Shown: positions 14,101 to 20,812 of the stretch, one piece after another
Numbering within the stretch: the stretch's first letter is position 1
Layout of the letters: each line of letters starts with the position of its first letter
Assembly (NCBI GenBank): GCA_037953745.1
Contig: JBAKBP010003091.1
Span: forward strand, 62,001-126,000
Direction of reading: 5' to 3'
DNA length: 64,000 bases
Origin: Lithodes maja
Taxonomy: Eukaryota > Arthropoda > Malacostraca > Decapoda > Lithodidae
The notes under the pieces: generated by a model
The model's input: only the letters and a program-made list of their open reading frames with translations
What the model was told of the DNA's origin: nothing
The model's database searches: none
Program-made: the position numbers and the translations under genes

Positions 14101-14778
14101 AAGACAGAGGATGGGGAGGGAAAACAAATTGATAGATGGAGAAGACACGGTAATGGTCTAATGGTAACCAGAATAGGAAGAAAAGGTTTAACTTTGTAGG
14201 GAAGATTGTAGGCACCAATCGAGCAGGGCAGTACCCAGGGGAGGCCATATAGGCATATGATAAGGGGTTGCTGGAACTCCTCTTTCATATGCCTGGCTTC
14301 CCCCGCTATTTCTATTTGTGCCACACCTACACAGAGAGTAATCCAGCTAACTTACGAACACCTCTTCTTCCTATTAATTTCACTACACTTAACAAGCACA
14401 CCACACTTCTTTCCAACACACCCAAATTACCTATAACGTACCTTGATTTTGGCTTTATATAACTCTTTCAACCTTGAAGGGGACACTAATTGTTACAGAC
14501 AGATTTGCCTTTTATCTCCTTCATGCACATAGGAAAAAAATAAAATAATATCCTAGTTTCATTTTTTCCACTAGATAGACTGTAAGCTACAAAAATTGTC
14601 TCATGGTAACCAGAATAGGAAGAAAACGTTCAACTAATATCCTCGTTCCTTTCTTCCCCAGGTTCAGCCCAGTAACCGCCAGTGCTACATCACCAACTGT
14701 GGGATTGAACAGGGTCACGCAAGCTACGATGTGCTCTGTATGACCTCTGTACCTCTGGCTCTGTTGGGGGTACACTGA
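1787..14778 (+). CDS. DM9-domain (DUF3421) protein gene, 5' end missing, four exons visible
   Basis: The spliced gene comprises exons 1787-2116, 3769-3959, 5145-5297 and 14662-14778. Phases agree at every junction: the first exon leaves one base, the second supplies two and then 63 full codons, and the third and fourth begin and end in phase 0. The product has a Pro/Tyr-rich N-terminal region followed by one DM9 repeat with the family blocks W-V-P-S-S-G-G, LP-AV-GGRTE, EELYIGR, ITGK, C-Y-I and SYDVL. DM9 proteins occur in insects, crustaceans and molluscs; some are mannose-binding lectins that act in immune recognition. Here a secreted or cytosolic lectin role is inference only. The first visible exon starts in mid-codon, so at least one upstream exon is missing. 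Introns are full of MITEs, GATA repeats, exon copies and an LTR element. Confidence 0.8.
2155..2183. repeat. (AAT)n microsatellite
   Basis: Uninterrupted AAT/ATA triplets just downstream of the splice donor. Confidence 0.9.
2210..2405 (-). mobile_element. tRNA-derived SINE, minus strand
   Basis: On the minus strand the head reads like a tRNA: an A box TGGTGTAGTGACTAG and a B box GGTTCGCGCCC about 45 bases later, next to the GCGGCTCGC start. The downstream part (towards 2210) is an unrelated tail. This is the usual layout of a Pol III-transcribed SINE. It is not a functional tRNA, because no acceptor stem closes. Confidence 0.6.
2484..2710. mobile_element. piggyBac-like MITE flanked by TTAA
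   Basis: TTAA target copies lie at 2480-2483 and 2711-2714. The ends begin CCCTTTAACGCACG and finish GTGTGAGAGGG, forming imperfect terminal inverted repeats whose inner part is GCGTCC/GGACGC. Its interior is the reverse complement of part of the larger MITE at 30705-31139, so they are one family. It has no coding capacity. Confidence 0.75.
2805..2971. repeat. 54-bp tandem repeat, three copies plus a partial
   Basis: The unit starts GATTGGCTTCGAAGCCCTAG and ends TTGCCAATG. Three near-identical units are followed by the start of a fourth. Because 54 is a multiple of three, one frame stays open, but I see no reason to call it coding. Confidence 0.9.
3325..3490 (+). mobile_element. tRNA-derived SINE, plus strand
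   Basis: An A-box-like TGGTTGTGTAATGGTTTAG and a B-box-like GAGTTCAAATCCT are spaced as in a tRNA, followed by a tail containing 'caagtacattggggt'. The same head and tail occur reversed at 50935-51105, so this is a dispersed family. Confidence 0.7.
3769..3959 (+). CDS. DM9 gene, Gly/Pro-rich exon
   Basis: The acceptor is ttatgcag and the donor gtgagt. The two leading bases complete the split codon of the preceding exon, and 63 codons follow, ending in phase 0 for the DM9 exon. The translation is rich in Gly, Pro, His and Ala. A second acceptor (tttcgtgcag, exon from 3791) would also join the upstream exon, but it breaks phase with the DM9 exon, so 3769 is preferred. Confidence 0.6.
3985..4173. 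mobile_element. Tc1/mariner-like MITE flanked by TA
   Basis: A TA dinucleotide lies at 3983-3984 and 4174-4175. The ends CAGGTCTCCCT and AGTGAGGCCTG are inverted repeats (CAGGYCTCMCT). It is short, AT-rich and has no frame. Confidence 0.5.
4423..4543 (+). pseudogene. Decayed duplicate of the Gly/Pro-rich DM9 exon
   Basis: It aligns by eye with 3788-3908. Shared blocks include GTCCCTCCC, CCAACC, a CCACCAAG(A/G)GGGCCT block and a GCTCCAC/GCACTCCAC block. Many substitutions and small gaps separate the copies, and no good donor follows. It is an old intronic copy of the upstream exon. Confidence 0.6.
4544..4836. other. Intron sequence, nothing recognised
   Basis: AT-rich sequence without a frame, repeat or RNA motif that I can support. 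Confidence 0.5.
4837..5035. mobile_element. piggyBac-like MITE
   Basis: The ends CCCTTACAAGATACGATAACG and CGTCATAATATTCAAACGG form imperfect inverted repeats. The flanks are ATAA and TTGA, which look like decayed TTAA. Family marks include 'ggctattattag' near one end and 'ctaatgataaccag' near the other. Confidence 0.65.
5145..5297 (+). CDS. DM9 gene, first half of the DM9 repeat
   Basis: The acceptor is ttttccag and the donor gtatgg. It has 51 codons in phase 0. The translation carries the DM9 core: a Trp-Val-Pro start, the Gly-Gly-Gln-Leu-Pro turn, the Gln-Gly-Gly-Arg-Thr-Glu block, the EELYIGR block and ITGK at the exon end. It is the clearest coding exon of the gene, and its 3' half is repeated three more times in the following intron. 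Confidence 0.85.
5369..5427 (+). pseudogene. Partial copy 1 of the DM9 exon 3' half
   Basis: Repeats the GAGAC-GGAGGAACTCTAC block and the CATCACTGGAAAG|gtatgg donor. About 30 bases coding for the middle of the block are deleted. No acceptor is present. Confidence 0.75.
5520..5592 (+). pseudogene. Partial copy 2 of the DM9 exon 3' half
   Basis: The reading frame ...YIGHIMIGASYITGK is preserved up to an intact gtatgg donor. The front half of the exon and its acceptor are absent, so the copy cannot be spliced as an exon on its own. Confidence 0.8.
5655..7511 (-). repeat. 3' LTR (1857 bp)
   Basis: Plus-strand ends are TGTTACGACCGGG and CATGCGTCACA. It is a direct repeat of 12052-13900. Differences include a GGAGGAGG tract of different length near 7190 and a short AT insertion near 13396 in the other copy. 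Confidence 0.95.
7512..8073. other. 3' untranslated part of the LTR element
   Basis: Lies between the end of the long frame and the 3' LTR. It holds the purine-rich tract next to the LTR but no frame that I can support. Confidence 0.6.
8074..11538 (-). CDS. Gag-protease polyprotein with scrambled pol remnants
   Basis: A 1154-codon frame. At residues about 55-130 a charged coiled coil is built from EARKQENETRRHEIE units. At about 150-310 lies a helical SCAN-like capsid region (FNRFEKKCREHNW, LPLESC, ELFLLEQFYK). A CCHC knuckle CYHCHEKGHFARVC lies near 383-396 and an aspartic protease RDTGAS near 469. After that only scraps of pol remain: a CHVNLL block and a GDEALAWLPG block as found near integrase C-termini, IPYRINPARQPVVQAELDY (RT start) near 1024, ATFQNLMN near 1100, and HFEVYV...DHHP (RNase H) near 1111. 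No YxDD and no integrase core are visible. The presence of post-integrase motifs before RT suggests a Gmr1-like ancestor with integrase upstream of RT. The frame stays open despite these deletions, which is unusual. Confidence 0.8.
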   Translation of the reverse strand: MPSTQLPEVSTLPQRDENWQIGVPSGGAHGGSPVFAPPPSVVAAPSSCLSPDMVFRLELAKIEAEARKQEKEIEVEARKQENETRRHEIEVEARKQENETRRHEIEAETRRHEAELRYDSEKYCAQIDLDKTRAESTGTRMGREGQVREQSLSHLVKLVPAFSETEVTEFFNRFEKKCREHNWPEEKWAALVSSRLTGKGLKAYDALPLESCIDYPELKRAVLRAYELQPETYRLKFRGVTKTREATFLEHARDLKDALTNWTRSEKAETAEQLTELFLLEQFYKCTGADMTLTIKEKNPKTLQEAAEMADLRLSLIRGCGSAQRSEAGNKGRDAPPPRVSDIHYANKYKSYDTKTDHKTSTVPFKKGPGPSQYQGKPRGELECYHCHEKGHFARVCPSKPPTAAVSLACNIGVSLKSSEFARGSSSEAEAQPMQKHLGGSNPAQDVFCDHRGRGCVMWAGRKHGVEVLRDTGASQTLMNNLTGYPINAARVVVVQGINATRSYPLVRLELEVDGVARELDVGIVEKLPVEGVDLLLGNDFAMPASEVLPLVVAERPADVSREEREWVERCQAQPMECAVTRARAAKVSQPSPPSSDQQRNDQQEEATAGVGFKSFDSAALLGDSVLAPMLESGEAPGPVTASEEVGQEETPRQQRCTRREERVAQFDIGEGLGLLRKHLDKLVPSDICKLQLEDPEVQKCGNGAVEIKHEDGEACHVNLLEEFVRQPPEQPTVPALVCRGQGGEGEGGSRAQVEERRDCHVSAEQWAGDTSLVAVEALEHLPEQQCAALQHQLGSYPTGRAEPLSLTTRAVQDVPRAGHVTVERPLASLFRWFKVGDEALAWLPGQGRPMAAKGGGQKEDIEQIGKVGCGIAVPGRRIASQCCSSLMQQPYHRPTVSGHVAESGDAAQADVVTRNAGVRMYGIGGEALAIMNYGSDCTGGTDCPSHDLAFLGMKVEKEGDYRLEAAVSAGLWEGTRHVVRGDTARQLFTRLWQYFRMFVASPGLMYGVESDMQAGDSARLSLIPYRINPARQPVVQAELDYVWTKGLRDKECREWSLPVTLSERAKEVCGFVVDGSTYRCNVMPDGRKNALATFQNLMNEIVKDDDALGHFEVYVPAYGPVVVVYPDHHPQDLGPVSQSEYEADQVVTKVIGI
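11415..11849 (-). CDS. Gag N-terminus in another frame
   Basis: Encodes the start of Gag (SKRYHVTEERLTG, LISWVLRGRHGVSEE). At a G6 run near 11570-11580 the continuous meaning moves to the frame of the longer ORF (GVPPQIPS...), so a one-base indel, or less likely programmed slippage, separates the two. The overlap beyond 11570 is out-of-frame shadow. Confidence 0.65.
   Translation of the reverse strand: MDFSMSCTSADDEREMPFEGVPLVISEEDARVFVSKRYHVTEERLTGVDVYGLHLIAKVLGIANVVGMSKGELISWVLRGRHGVSEERAFGGFLPRSPLTRLPQCRPLSYRRLALSHRGMRIGRLECPRVVHMVVPQFLPPLLQ
11850..12051. other. Leader of the LTR element
   Basis: Untranslated leader between the 5' LTR and gag. It contains the primer-site-like TGGCGACC next to the LTR. 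Confidence 0.6.
12052..13900 (-). repeat. 5' LTR (1849 bp)
   Basis: Near-identical partner of 5655-7511 with the same TG/CA ends. It should carry the promoter for the minus-strand transcript. Confidence 0.95.
13926..14001 (+). pseudogene. Partial copy 3 of the DM9 exon 3' half
   Basis: Encodes QGGRTEAGEELYIGHMNIG and ends at an intact gtatgg donor. It lies just beyond the LTR element and was adjacent to copies 1 and 2 before that insertion. It lacks an acceptor and the front half. Confidence 0.8.
14010..14130. repeat. GATA/TA-rich intronic repeats
   Basis: GATAGATGGATAGATATATATATA and related GAGA tracts, part of the tandem unit that carries the exon copies. Confidence 0.7.
14430..14545 (+). 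mobile_element. 3' tail fragment of a LINE family
   Basis: It matches the 3' end of the fossil LINE at 46900-47015: CTTGATTTTGGC, then GGCAGTTTTGCCTTTT-like and CTCC(T/C)TCAT-CACATAG blocks, then an A-rich end. It is only the untranslated tail. Confidence 0.6.
14662..14778 (+). CDS. DM9 gene, last exon
   Basis: The acceptor tttcttccccag is strong. It has 38 codons followed by TGA. The translation VQPSNRQCYITNCGIEQGH then SYDVL completes the DM9 repeat, whose family pattern has a cysteine-tyrosine block after the GK-V junction and a Y-E/D-V-L end. It joins the 5145-5297 exon in phase 0, across the LTR insertion. Confidence 0.85.
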   Translation, partial: VQPSNRQCYITNCGIEQGHASYDVLCMTSVPLALLGVH

Positions 14779-14847
14779 GTTACCATAAAGAGTTACAGGA
14801 TAGATGCAGATAAAGAGATACAATTGAATTAGACGATGCTTGCATAT

Positions 14848-14885
14848 GAGACAGACAGACAGACAGACAGACAGAGAGACTGACT
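14848..14885. repeat. (CAGA)n microsatellite
   Basis: GACAGACAGACAGACAGACA followed by GACTGACT variants. Confidence 0.85.
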
Positions 14886-15541
14886 GACTAACTGTCTGAC
14901 TTATGGATCATACCTGTAAGACAACAACATAAGTTTCATTATTATTATATACAGTATTGTAAACTATTACTTGCATGATAAACACAAATAAACATTGTAA
15001 AGCCAGAGGAGTTGTTGTTGTTGTTGTTCCCCAGGCTGTCTGGCCGAACAGCCCCAAGGTCTCGAGCAAGGCCAAGGCCATAAACGAGCGCCCCCAAAAA
15101 ATCCTCCCTGCTTACCACTAACAAAGCCCGGGTGACCGAAGCCACTCCAAGGCAGGGAGCTGAGGAGGGTGCGGAAACGCTCGGGAAACCAAAGCCCCAC
15201 CCAAGGCCCTGTGCCCTTCAGCAATTATGAAGGGAAAGTTGAGGGGCAAGGGAAAAATGTGACGCTTTGGCTCCCAATCTGCCAACTTCTAGGTTGGCAG
15301 TAGGGAGGTCAATCCACGGAAAAGACGCCGCCACTTGAGATCTAGAAGATATATAAGTAAAAGGAACAGTCAGAGTAAGCTATGGGTATGGCAGAGATCG
15401 CTCAGTTCTCACTCGGATAGACCAGCCCATCACCACAAGGGTTATAGTAGTTATCAGTACCACATTAACCCTTTCAAGACACTATTCCTACGTTGTTCTT
15501 GTATATATCTAGCCTCACATGCGGCAGACACCATGGTCGAC
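14886..15541. other. Intergenic, no gene
   Basis: Contains a short GTT run (15011-15026) and a GC-richer stretch to about 15330 that may be a LINE or SINE leader. I cannot assign it. Confidence 0.4.
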
Positions 15542-15771
15542 AATTGACCACTTGCGAGTTTCGATCTATAAGGAAGTTGGAGCTGTATAAATAGATATTT
15601 AGCAGAATTACCAGCTAAAATGTGCTTGCAGTACATTTATATACACACGCATTTAATATCAACATATTTTATAGCCACCAGAAACCTATATTATGATTGC
15701 ATTTCCTTTTAATATCGAGGTTTACGGTTCCATAAACTTCCTTATAGCCTAAAACTCGCAAGTGGTCAATT
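15542..15771. mobile_element. Short element with about 35-bp terminal inverted repeats
   Basis: The left end AATTGACCACTTGCGAGTTT and the right end AAACTCGCAAGTGGTCAATT are inverted copies. Similarity continues through TATAAGGAAGTT. The centre is AT-rich and non-coding. The superfamily is not clear from the flanks. Confidence 0.75.
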
Positions 15772-15773
15772 AA

Positions 15774-15980
15774 CCCCTTCTGTACCTGGGGTGTTCTTTT
15801 AACTTTATTCTGGCTACTGTTAGACTATTTTATTCAGTTTACAATGGGCCTCCAGTAATTAACAGGCTTTGAACAATCTAACTTAACCCTTTTTACTACT
15901 ACAGATCCTTCTTAAGCTACACACAATCGTCTAAATATAGCTGGGATAAAACTAAAAAGACGTTGCCGGTACAGAAGGGG
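15774..15980. mobile_element. piggyBac-like MITE
   Basis: Flanked by TTAA (15770-15773) and ATAA (15981-15984). The ends are CCCCTTCTGTACC and GGTACAGAAGGGG, exact inverted repeats. Confidence 0.85.
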
Positions 15981-16005
15981 ATAATCCCTCCTGTACCGGA
16001 GGACT

Positions 16006-17259
16006 GTGCTGTGTAGGGAATGCATGGAGAGGGAAATAATGGAGTTGAATGGGGGCATGGAAGGTCTGATAGAGAAAAATGCAGAATTGAGTAGGAAACT
16101 GGAGGAAAAAACACGCGTGTGTACATGCACACAAACGGCGGCGGCGGGGGCGGCAGCTCCAACCCCAGAGAACCAGCAAGCCCAGCAACCAAGTACAAAC
16201 AACTGCAGACCCAGACATACTACAGGGGAAAATAGGGAAGCTGCAGAAGAAAATGATAGTGTAAATGAAGATGAGAGAAACCGAATGGGAGCTAGCCCTA
16301 TGGCCACCCCTGTGAGGACGGACCCCACAGACCAGGGCAGTGCACTTAGACAAGAAATAAATCGCAGGAGGACAGCAAGGGTAATAGTGGGGGACAGCAT
16401 GATCGGTAAAGTAAGAAAACAGGTGAAGATGGAGGCGGAAGGAAGCAGGAACATGTGCCTGAAAGGGAAAGGTATAAAGGATATAATGGAAGAGGCGAAG
16501 GAATGCGGGAAACAGCTACAGGAAGGAACCCTAATCATCCAGGGTGGTGGAAACGACCTCATACAACAGGGAGCTGAGAACACCGTAAGAGAAGTGATTG
16601 AGGGAATCAAGATAATTAAGACACACAAAAAGAATCTGCGTGTAGGAGTTATGGGTATACTAAGACGACCTAGAGAAAACATGGCCTATGAATATACCCG
16701 AAGAAGAGTAAATAAGAAAATAGCAGAAGAGGTATACAAGATGAAAATAGAGTACATGAGGAATGAGGATATAGGAGTGAGCTTCCTAGATCTAGACCAG
16801 GAACTCACAGGCAATAGATTCGCAGGAGACCGAGTACACCTAAACAACGAGGGGATAAGACTCCTCGGAAACAGGACCCTGGAATGGTTCCTGGCTAGCG
16901 AAAGGTTACACAAGGGGCGCCTGAAAAAAAGGGCCCCCAGGGATGGGCAAGACCCGGACCATGAAGAAACCCGGGAGGGATCAATTACAAACGGTAACGA
17001 GGAAACGGGGAGAGAACCAGGAACAGAGGAGACCGATATAATGGTAGAAGCCGAAGAAGCAGTACCTGGAGAGGGAGGGGAGAATGAGCCGACACACAGG
17101 GACGAAACCAGGGAAGAACCTGCCCCTAGGGAAGGCCAAGAGGAAACAATCCCAACCGAGGCCCCAGTTGTGAGAGAGGACGGAGAGACCCCAGCCGAGA
17201 GAGAGGACAGGGGGACTCCTGACTCCGGCAATGAGAGTGAGAACCCCCGGGAAATGTGA
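16006..17259 (+). CDS. LINE ORF1 with SGNH (GDSL-type) hydrolase domain
   Basis: About 417 codons if read from GTG; the first ATG is at 16024. An N-terminal cysteine pair and a heptad-like helix (ELNGGMEGLIEKNAELSRKL) come first. From about residue 125 to 310 lies an SGNH hydrolase: VGDSMIG (nucleophile Ser, near 128), GGGNDL (block III, near 179) and DRVHLNNEG (catalytic Asp/His, near 275). The C-terminal 100 residues are acidic and low in complexity. In CR1-type LINEs such esterases are part of ORF1; their substrate in retrotransposition is not settled. It ends in TGA in the same frame as ORF2. The copy is intact and catalytically complete by motif. Confidence 0.85.
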   Translation: MLCRECMEREIMELNGGMEGLIEKNAELSRKLEEKTRVCTCTQTAAAGAAAPTPENQQAQQPSTNNCRPRHTTGENREAAEENDSVNEDERNRMGASPMATPVRTDPTDQGSALRQEINRRRTARVIVGDSMIGKVRKQVKMEAEGSRNMCLKGKGIKDIMEEAKECGKQLQEGTLIIQGGGNDLIQQGAENTVREVIEGIKIIKTHKKNLRVGVMGILRRPRENMAYEYTRRRVNKKIAEEVYKMKIEYMRNEDIGVSFLDLDQELTGNRFAGDRVHLNNEGIRLLGNRTLEWFLASERLHKGRLKKRAPRDGQDPDHEETREGSITNGNEETGREPGTEETDIMVEAEEAVPGEGGENEPTHRDETREEPAPREGQEETIPTEAPVVREDGETPAEREDRGTPDSGNESENPREM

Positions 17260-17307
17260 ACCAGGAATCAGCAGTATAGGAACGGCATTAGATTAGGGTG
17301 CCTAAAT

Positions 17308-20300
17308 GTGAATGGATGGGGAGTGGGAAAAATGGAAGACATGAGTGAAGTACTGTATGAGGGGGGTATAGATGTGCTCGGTATAACAGAGACAAAGCTA
17401 CGTGAAAGAGTGGAACTGTACACGGAAAACTACAGAATGACTGGGAAGGGGCGCAGTAAATGGAAGAAAAAGGGTGGAGGTATAGGCCTAATAGTGAGAA
17501 AGAACATGGATATAGAGGTTGAAGAGTTAAAAGTCGGCGAATGCGAGATGAGTGAAGATATGATGGCAGCTTACCTGAACTACAAGGCAAAAGGAAAGAC
17601 TGAAAGGATCCTACTGATTATATGCTACATGACGGTACAGGGACCGGATGCCAGACGTGATAATGAAAGGAAATACGACCTAATGAGAAGACTGGTAAAC
17701 GAACATAGACGAGAACAGGTGATCGTAATGGGTGATATGAACGGACACATCGGAATCCTGGGTGAGGAAGTGAACACGAATGGACAACTGCTAAGGGATT
17801 TCACTGAGGAACATGAACTGGAAATATTAAATGAAACTATCGCAGAGGGACGAGTGACATGGGCCGGAAGAGACAATGAATCTGCGATTGATTATATATT
17901 GGTGAATGAGAATGCAAGGAAGAACGTGGAATACATGAGGATAGACGAAGAACGAGGAATGGATGTGACAAGTGACCACAATATGTTGTGGATACAGTAT
18001 ACCTGTGGGAGGGAGAGAAAGGAAGCTAGGAAACCAAAGGGTAAGAAATGGAAACTGAAACAAGCGGACTGGGTAAAATTCGGGGAAGAACTAGAGCGTG
18101 TGAACTGGAGGGATGGCGGAGGGGTAGACAGAATTAATGAAGAATTCACCAAGACAGTGAAAGAAGTAGCTGAAAGAAGAGTCGGGAGGAAAAAGAAAGG
18201 AAATAATAGGAGACCCCAGAGGAGATGGTGGAACCAAGACATCGAATCTGCCAGGAAAAAAAAAAAAGAGAGCAACCGAAGGTGTAGAAGACTAAGGAGG
18301 TCCAAGGACAACGGTGAGAATGAACGGGTCACATATGAGGAAGCATGGGAGGAATACAGGAAGCACAAAAGTATAACAGGAGGTTTAATAAGGAAAGCGA
18401 GAGTAAAAGCCGATAAGGATGTAGTAGATGAGCTGAAGGCAAGAGGCGGTGAGGTCAGCAGAGAATGGTATGACTTCCTAAGGGGAGAACAAGAGAGTGA
18501 AAGAGTGAATGTGGAAGTGATAATGGTGAACGGAAGAGAGGTGAGAGGGAAACCGGAGAAAGCTAGGGCAGTAAAAGAATTCTGGGAAAACATAGGGGGT
18601 GCGAATGAGGTGGAGGATAGGGGCGAACCCAATCTGATAATAGGAAGAAAGATACCAGTAGATGAAAATATGGACTACGAGATCAGTAGAGAAGAGATAA
18701 TGAAATGTGTCAAGAAACTGAAGAATGGTAAAGCCGCAGGAAATGACGAGATCCCATATGAATTCTACAAAGAAGGTGGGAATGGAGTAATTGAAGGCAT
18801 GTATGGACTTTTTAAGAAAGTGTGGTCAGGAGAGAGGGTACCGTATAAATGGAACGAGAGCCGGGTGACCCTCCTGCACAAAGGGGGTCACAAGAGTAAG
18901 AAAGAGCTGAAAAACTACCGACCAATAACGCTAACGGACACAATTTCCAAGGTGTTCTGTGGGGTGCTGAATGAAAGGCTGAAAGGGATCTTTGAAAGGA
19001 ACAGAGTGATGGGAGAAGAACATAATGGGTTTCGAGTGGACAGAAGAGGGGAAGATAACATGTTCGTAGTGAGAGAAGTGATAGAGAATACGAAAAAGTC
19101 CGGACGGAAGGGATACTTCGCCTTCCTAGACATAGAGAAAGCATATGACAGAGTGAACAGGTACAAGTTGTGTAGGCTGCTTGAAACAGTAGGTGTGAGT
19201 GAAAAGATAATAAATATCATAAGAAGTATGTATGAGAATACCAGGGCTAGATACAGTATGGGGGATATAGAGACAGACTGGGTCGAAAACAAGCGGGGAG
19301 TTAGACAGGGCTGTGGGCTATCCCCCCTCCTGTTTGGGATGTACACAGAGGAACTAGCTGCAAGAATGAAAGAAGCCGGCAGGGGAACACTAATTGGGAA
19401 CGAACGTCTGGGTATCTTGCTATATGCAGATGATGTAGTGATCATGAGCGACAACCGAGAGGAGCTGCAGAGGATGCTAGATGTGGTGTCCGAATATGGG
19501 AATGATCTGAATGTGAGCTTTAGCAGGGAGAAAAGTAAAGTACTAGTAGTGAATGGAGATGAAACGGATGTGGGTGCGACGTGGCTACTTGGGAATAATA
19601 TAATTACCCAAACAAATGAATACAAGTACCTGGGAATGACAGTGGATGCAAGAGGATGCGAGAAAACAAAAGATGAGAGACTAACAAGAGCGAGCCAGTG
19701 GGTGGGAAGACTTGGCAGTGCTGCAAGGTGTAGAGCGAACAAGTATGAAGTAGTGCGAGGAGTATGGAAAGGTATGGCGGTGCCAGGCCTGATGTATGGT
19801 CTGGAAACCATCCCGTGGACAACGAATGACACGGCAAAGCTGGAAGTTGCCCAGAATAGGGTCGGAAGGCTCGCACTGGGAGCGAACAAGTACACTGCAG
19901 TAGAAGCCTTGAGAGGTGACGCGGGATGGAGCTCCTTCGAAGAAAGAATAGACAAGGGAGTCCTACGGTACCGGGTCAGACTGGAAAAAATGAATGGTGA
20001 TAGATGGGCACGAAAGGTGTTTGAATGGGCTAAGGAGAGCAGTAAGTGGAACAAGATGTGCGACAGAAAGATAGAGAAGTACGGAATGCGGGGTATCATG
20101 ATGGGGGAAAGTATGGAAATGTGGAGCCATGAGAGATGGAAGAAAGAGATCGGCAAACGGGTACAAAGCGTAGCAAGGGACGAATGGGCGGGGAATATGA
20201 GAAACAAGAGTTCACTAGAATGGTACATGTGTAAGCAACAGCCAAGAAGGGAGCCATTCTACGATGGGAGCATCGGAGGTGAACTCCTCTTCAAGGCCCG

Positions 20301-20640
20301 AACTAAGTCGCTTGAGCTGAACAGCAGAACATATAGATGGTCAAATGAAGGCAACAAGGCATGCAAGATGTGCGAGAGTGGGGAGGATGAGACTGTGGAG
20401 CATATCCTCCTAAAGTGCAGAAAATATGAAGGAGAAAGGCGGGTAATGCTAAGATCCATAGTACAAGAGATTGGTGCGGAGGAATGGAATGCAGTGGTAG
20501 GAAGGTATGAATGGGGGCTCGACGGAATAGTGATCTACCTGCTTGGCCTGAACGACCTAAACATGTGGAATGAGACCACTGCACGAAGTGTTAAGGACTA
20601 CCTAGAGGGAGTGTGGAGGAAAAGATCAGCCTCACAATAG
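17308..20640 (+). CDS. LINE ORF2: AP-type endonuclease and reverse transcriptase
   Basis: An intact frame of 1110 codons. The APE endonuclease occupies the first 235 residues (NVNGWG start, ITETKLRE, GDMNGH near 141, DYILVNE, SDHNM near 222). The reverse transcriptase follows at about 515-750, with NYRPITLTDTISKVF, FLDIEKAYDRVN, RGVRQGCGLSPLLFGMY and LYADDVVIMS near 706. A later PGLMYG region and a C-terminal Cys/His block (CKMCESG...HILLKC) near 1020 resemble the RNA-binding tail of such proteins. The first codon listed is GTG. The frame is open from 17260, directly after the ORF1 TGA, and the endonuclease motif starts before any ATG, so translation may come from readthrough or reinitiation. 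It is potentially active. Confidence 0.9.
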   Translation: MNGWGVGKMEDMSEVLYEGGIDVLGITETKLRERVELYTENYRMTGKGRSKWKKKGGGIGLIVRKNMDIEVEELKVGECEMSEDMMAAYLNYKAKGKTERILLIICYMTVQGPDARRDNERKYDLMRRLVNEHRREQVIVMGDMNGHIGILGEEVNTNGQLLRDFTEEHELEILNETIAEGRVTWAGRDNESAIDYILVNENARKNVEYMRIDEERGMDVTSDHNMLWIQYTCGRERKEARKPKGKKWKLKQADWVKFGEELERVNWRDGGGVDRINEEFTKTVKEVAERRVGRKKKGNNRRPQRRWWNQDIESARKKKKESNRRCRRLRRSKDNGENERVTYEEAWEEYRKHKSITGGLIRKARVKADKDVVDELKARGGEVSREWYDFLRGEQESERVNVEVIMVNGREVRGKPEKARAVKEFWENIGGANEVEDRGEPNLIIGRKIPVDENMDYEISREEIMKCVKKLKNGKAAGNDEIPYEFYKEGGNGVIEGMYGLFKKVWSGERVPYKWNESRVTLLHKGGHKSKKELKNYRPITLTDTISKVFCGVLNERLKGIFERNRVMGEEHNGFRVDRRGEDNMFVVREVIENTKKSGRKGYFAFLDIEKAYDRVNRYKLCRLLETVGVSEKIINIIRSMYENTRARYSMGDIETDWVENKRGVRQGCGLSPLLFGMYTEELAARMKEAGRGTLIGNERLGILLYADDVVIMSDNREELQRMLDVVSEYGNDLNVSFSREKSKVLVVNGDETDVGATWLLGNNIITQTNEYKYLGMTVDARGCEKTKDERLTRASQWVGRLGSAARCRANKYEVVRGVWKGMAVPGLMYGLETIPWTTNDTAKLEVAQNRVGRLALGANKYTAVEALRGDAGWSSFEERIDKGVLRYRVRLEKMNGDRWARKVFEWAKESSKWNKMCDRKIEKYGMRGIMMGESMEMWSHERWKKEIGKRVQSVARDEWAGNMRNKSSLEWYMCKQQPRREPFYDGSIGGELLFKARTKSLELNSRTYRWSNEGNKACKMCESGEDETVEHILLKCRKYEGERRVMLRSIVQEIGAEEWNAVVGRYEWGLDGIVIYLLGLNDLNMWNETTARSVKDYLEGVWRKRSASQ

Positions 20641-20781
20641 TGAGGCTGGGGTGAGAATGCCCACGGGGGAACAATCTTCTTTTATTCTCAACCTGTCCTT
20701 TTCCATTATAGTTTATAAGTTTATCCTAGGAGAGAGAGCCGATACTAAGGCCACACCTCGACCAGTCGAGCGTGACTCTCG

Positions 20782-20812
20782 CACCAAGACCAAGACCAAG
20801 ACCAAGACCAAG
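20782..20812 (+). repeat. (ACCAAG)n LINE tail
   Basis: Five units of the hexamer end the LINE, as in LINEs that use a short tandem repeat instead of poly(A). Confidence 0.8.

Larger units (their letters stand above)
15999..20812 (+). mobile_element. LINE with SGNH ORF1 and EN/RT ORF2, likely recent
   Basis: Flanked by a putative 4-bp duplication ACCG (15995-15998, 20813-20816), which rejoins the MITE it interrupts. ORF1 and ORF2 are both open over their whole length. The 3' end is a hexamer tail (ACCAAG)n at 20782-20812 instead of poly(A). ORF1 starts within a cysteine pair (LCRECM) that looks like the end of a PHD-type finger, so this copy is probably 5' truncated by some hundreds of bases. 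ORF1 esterases are known from CR1/L2-type LINEs, so that group is the likely placement. Confidence 0.85.

Noticed and set aside
15912..20584. Long minus-strand frames opposite the LINE ORFs (up to 437 codons)
   Set aside because: Shadows of the purine-rich coding strand; Ser/Leu/Phe-rich with no domain.
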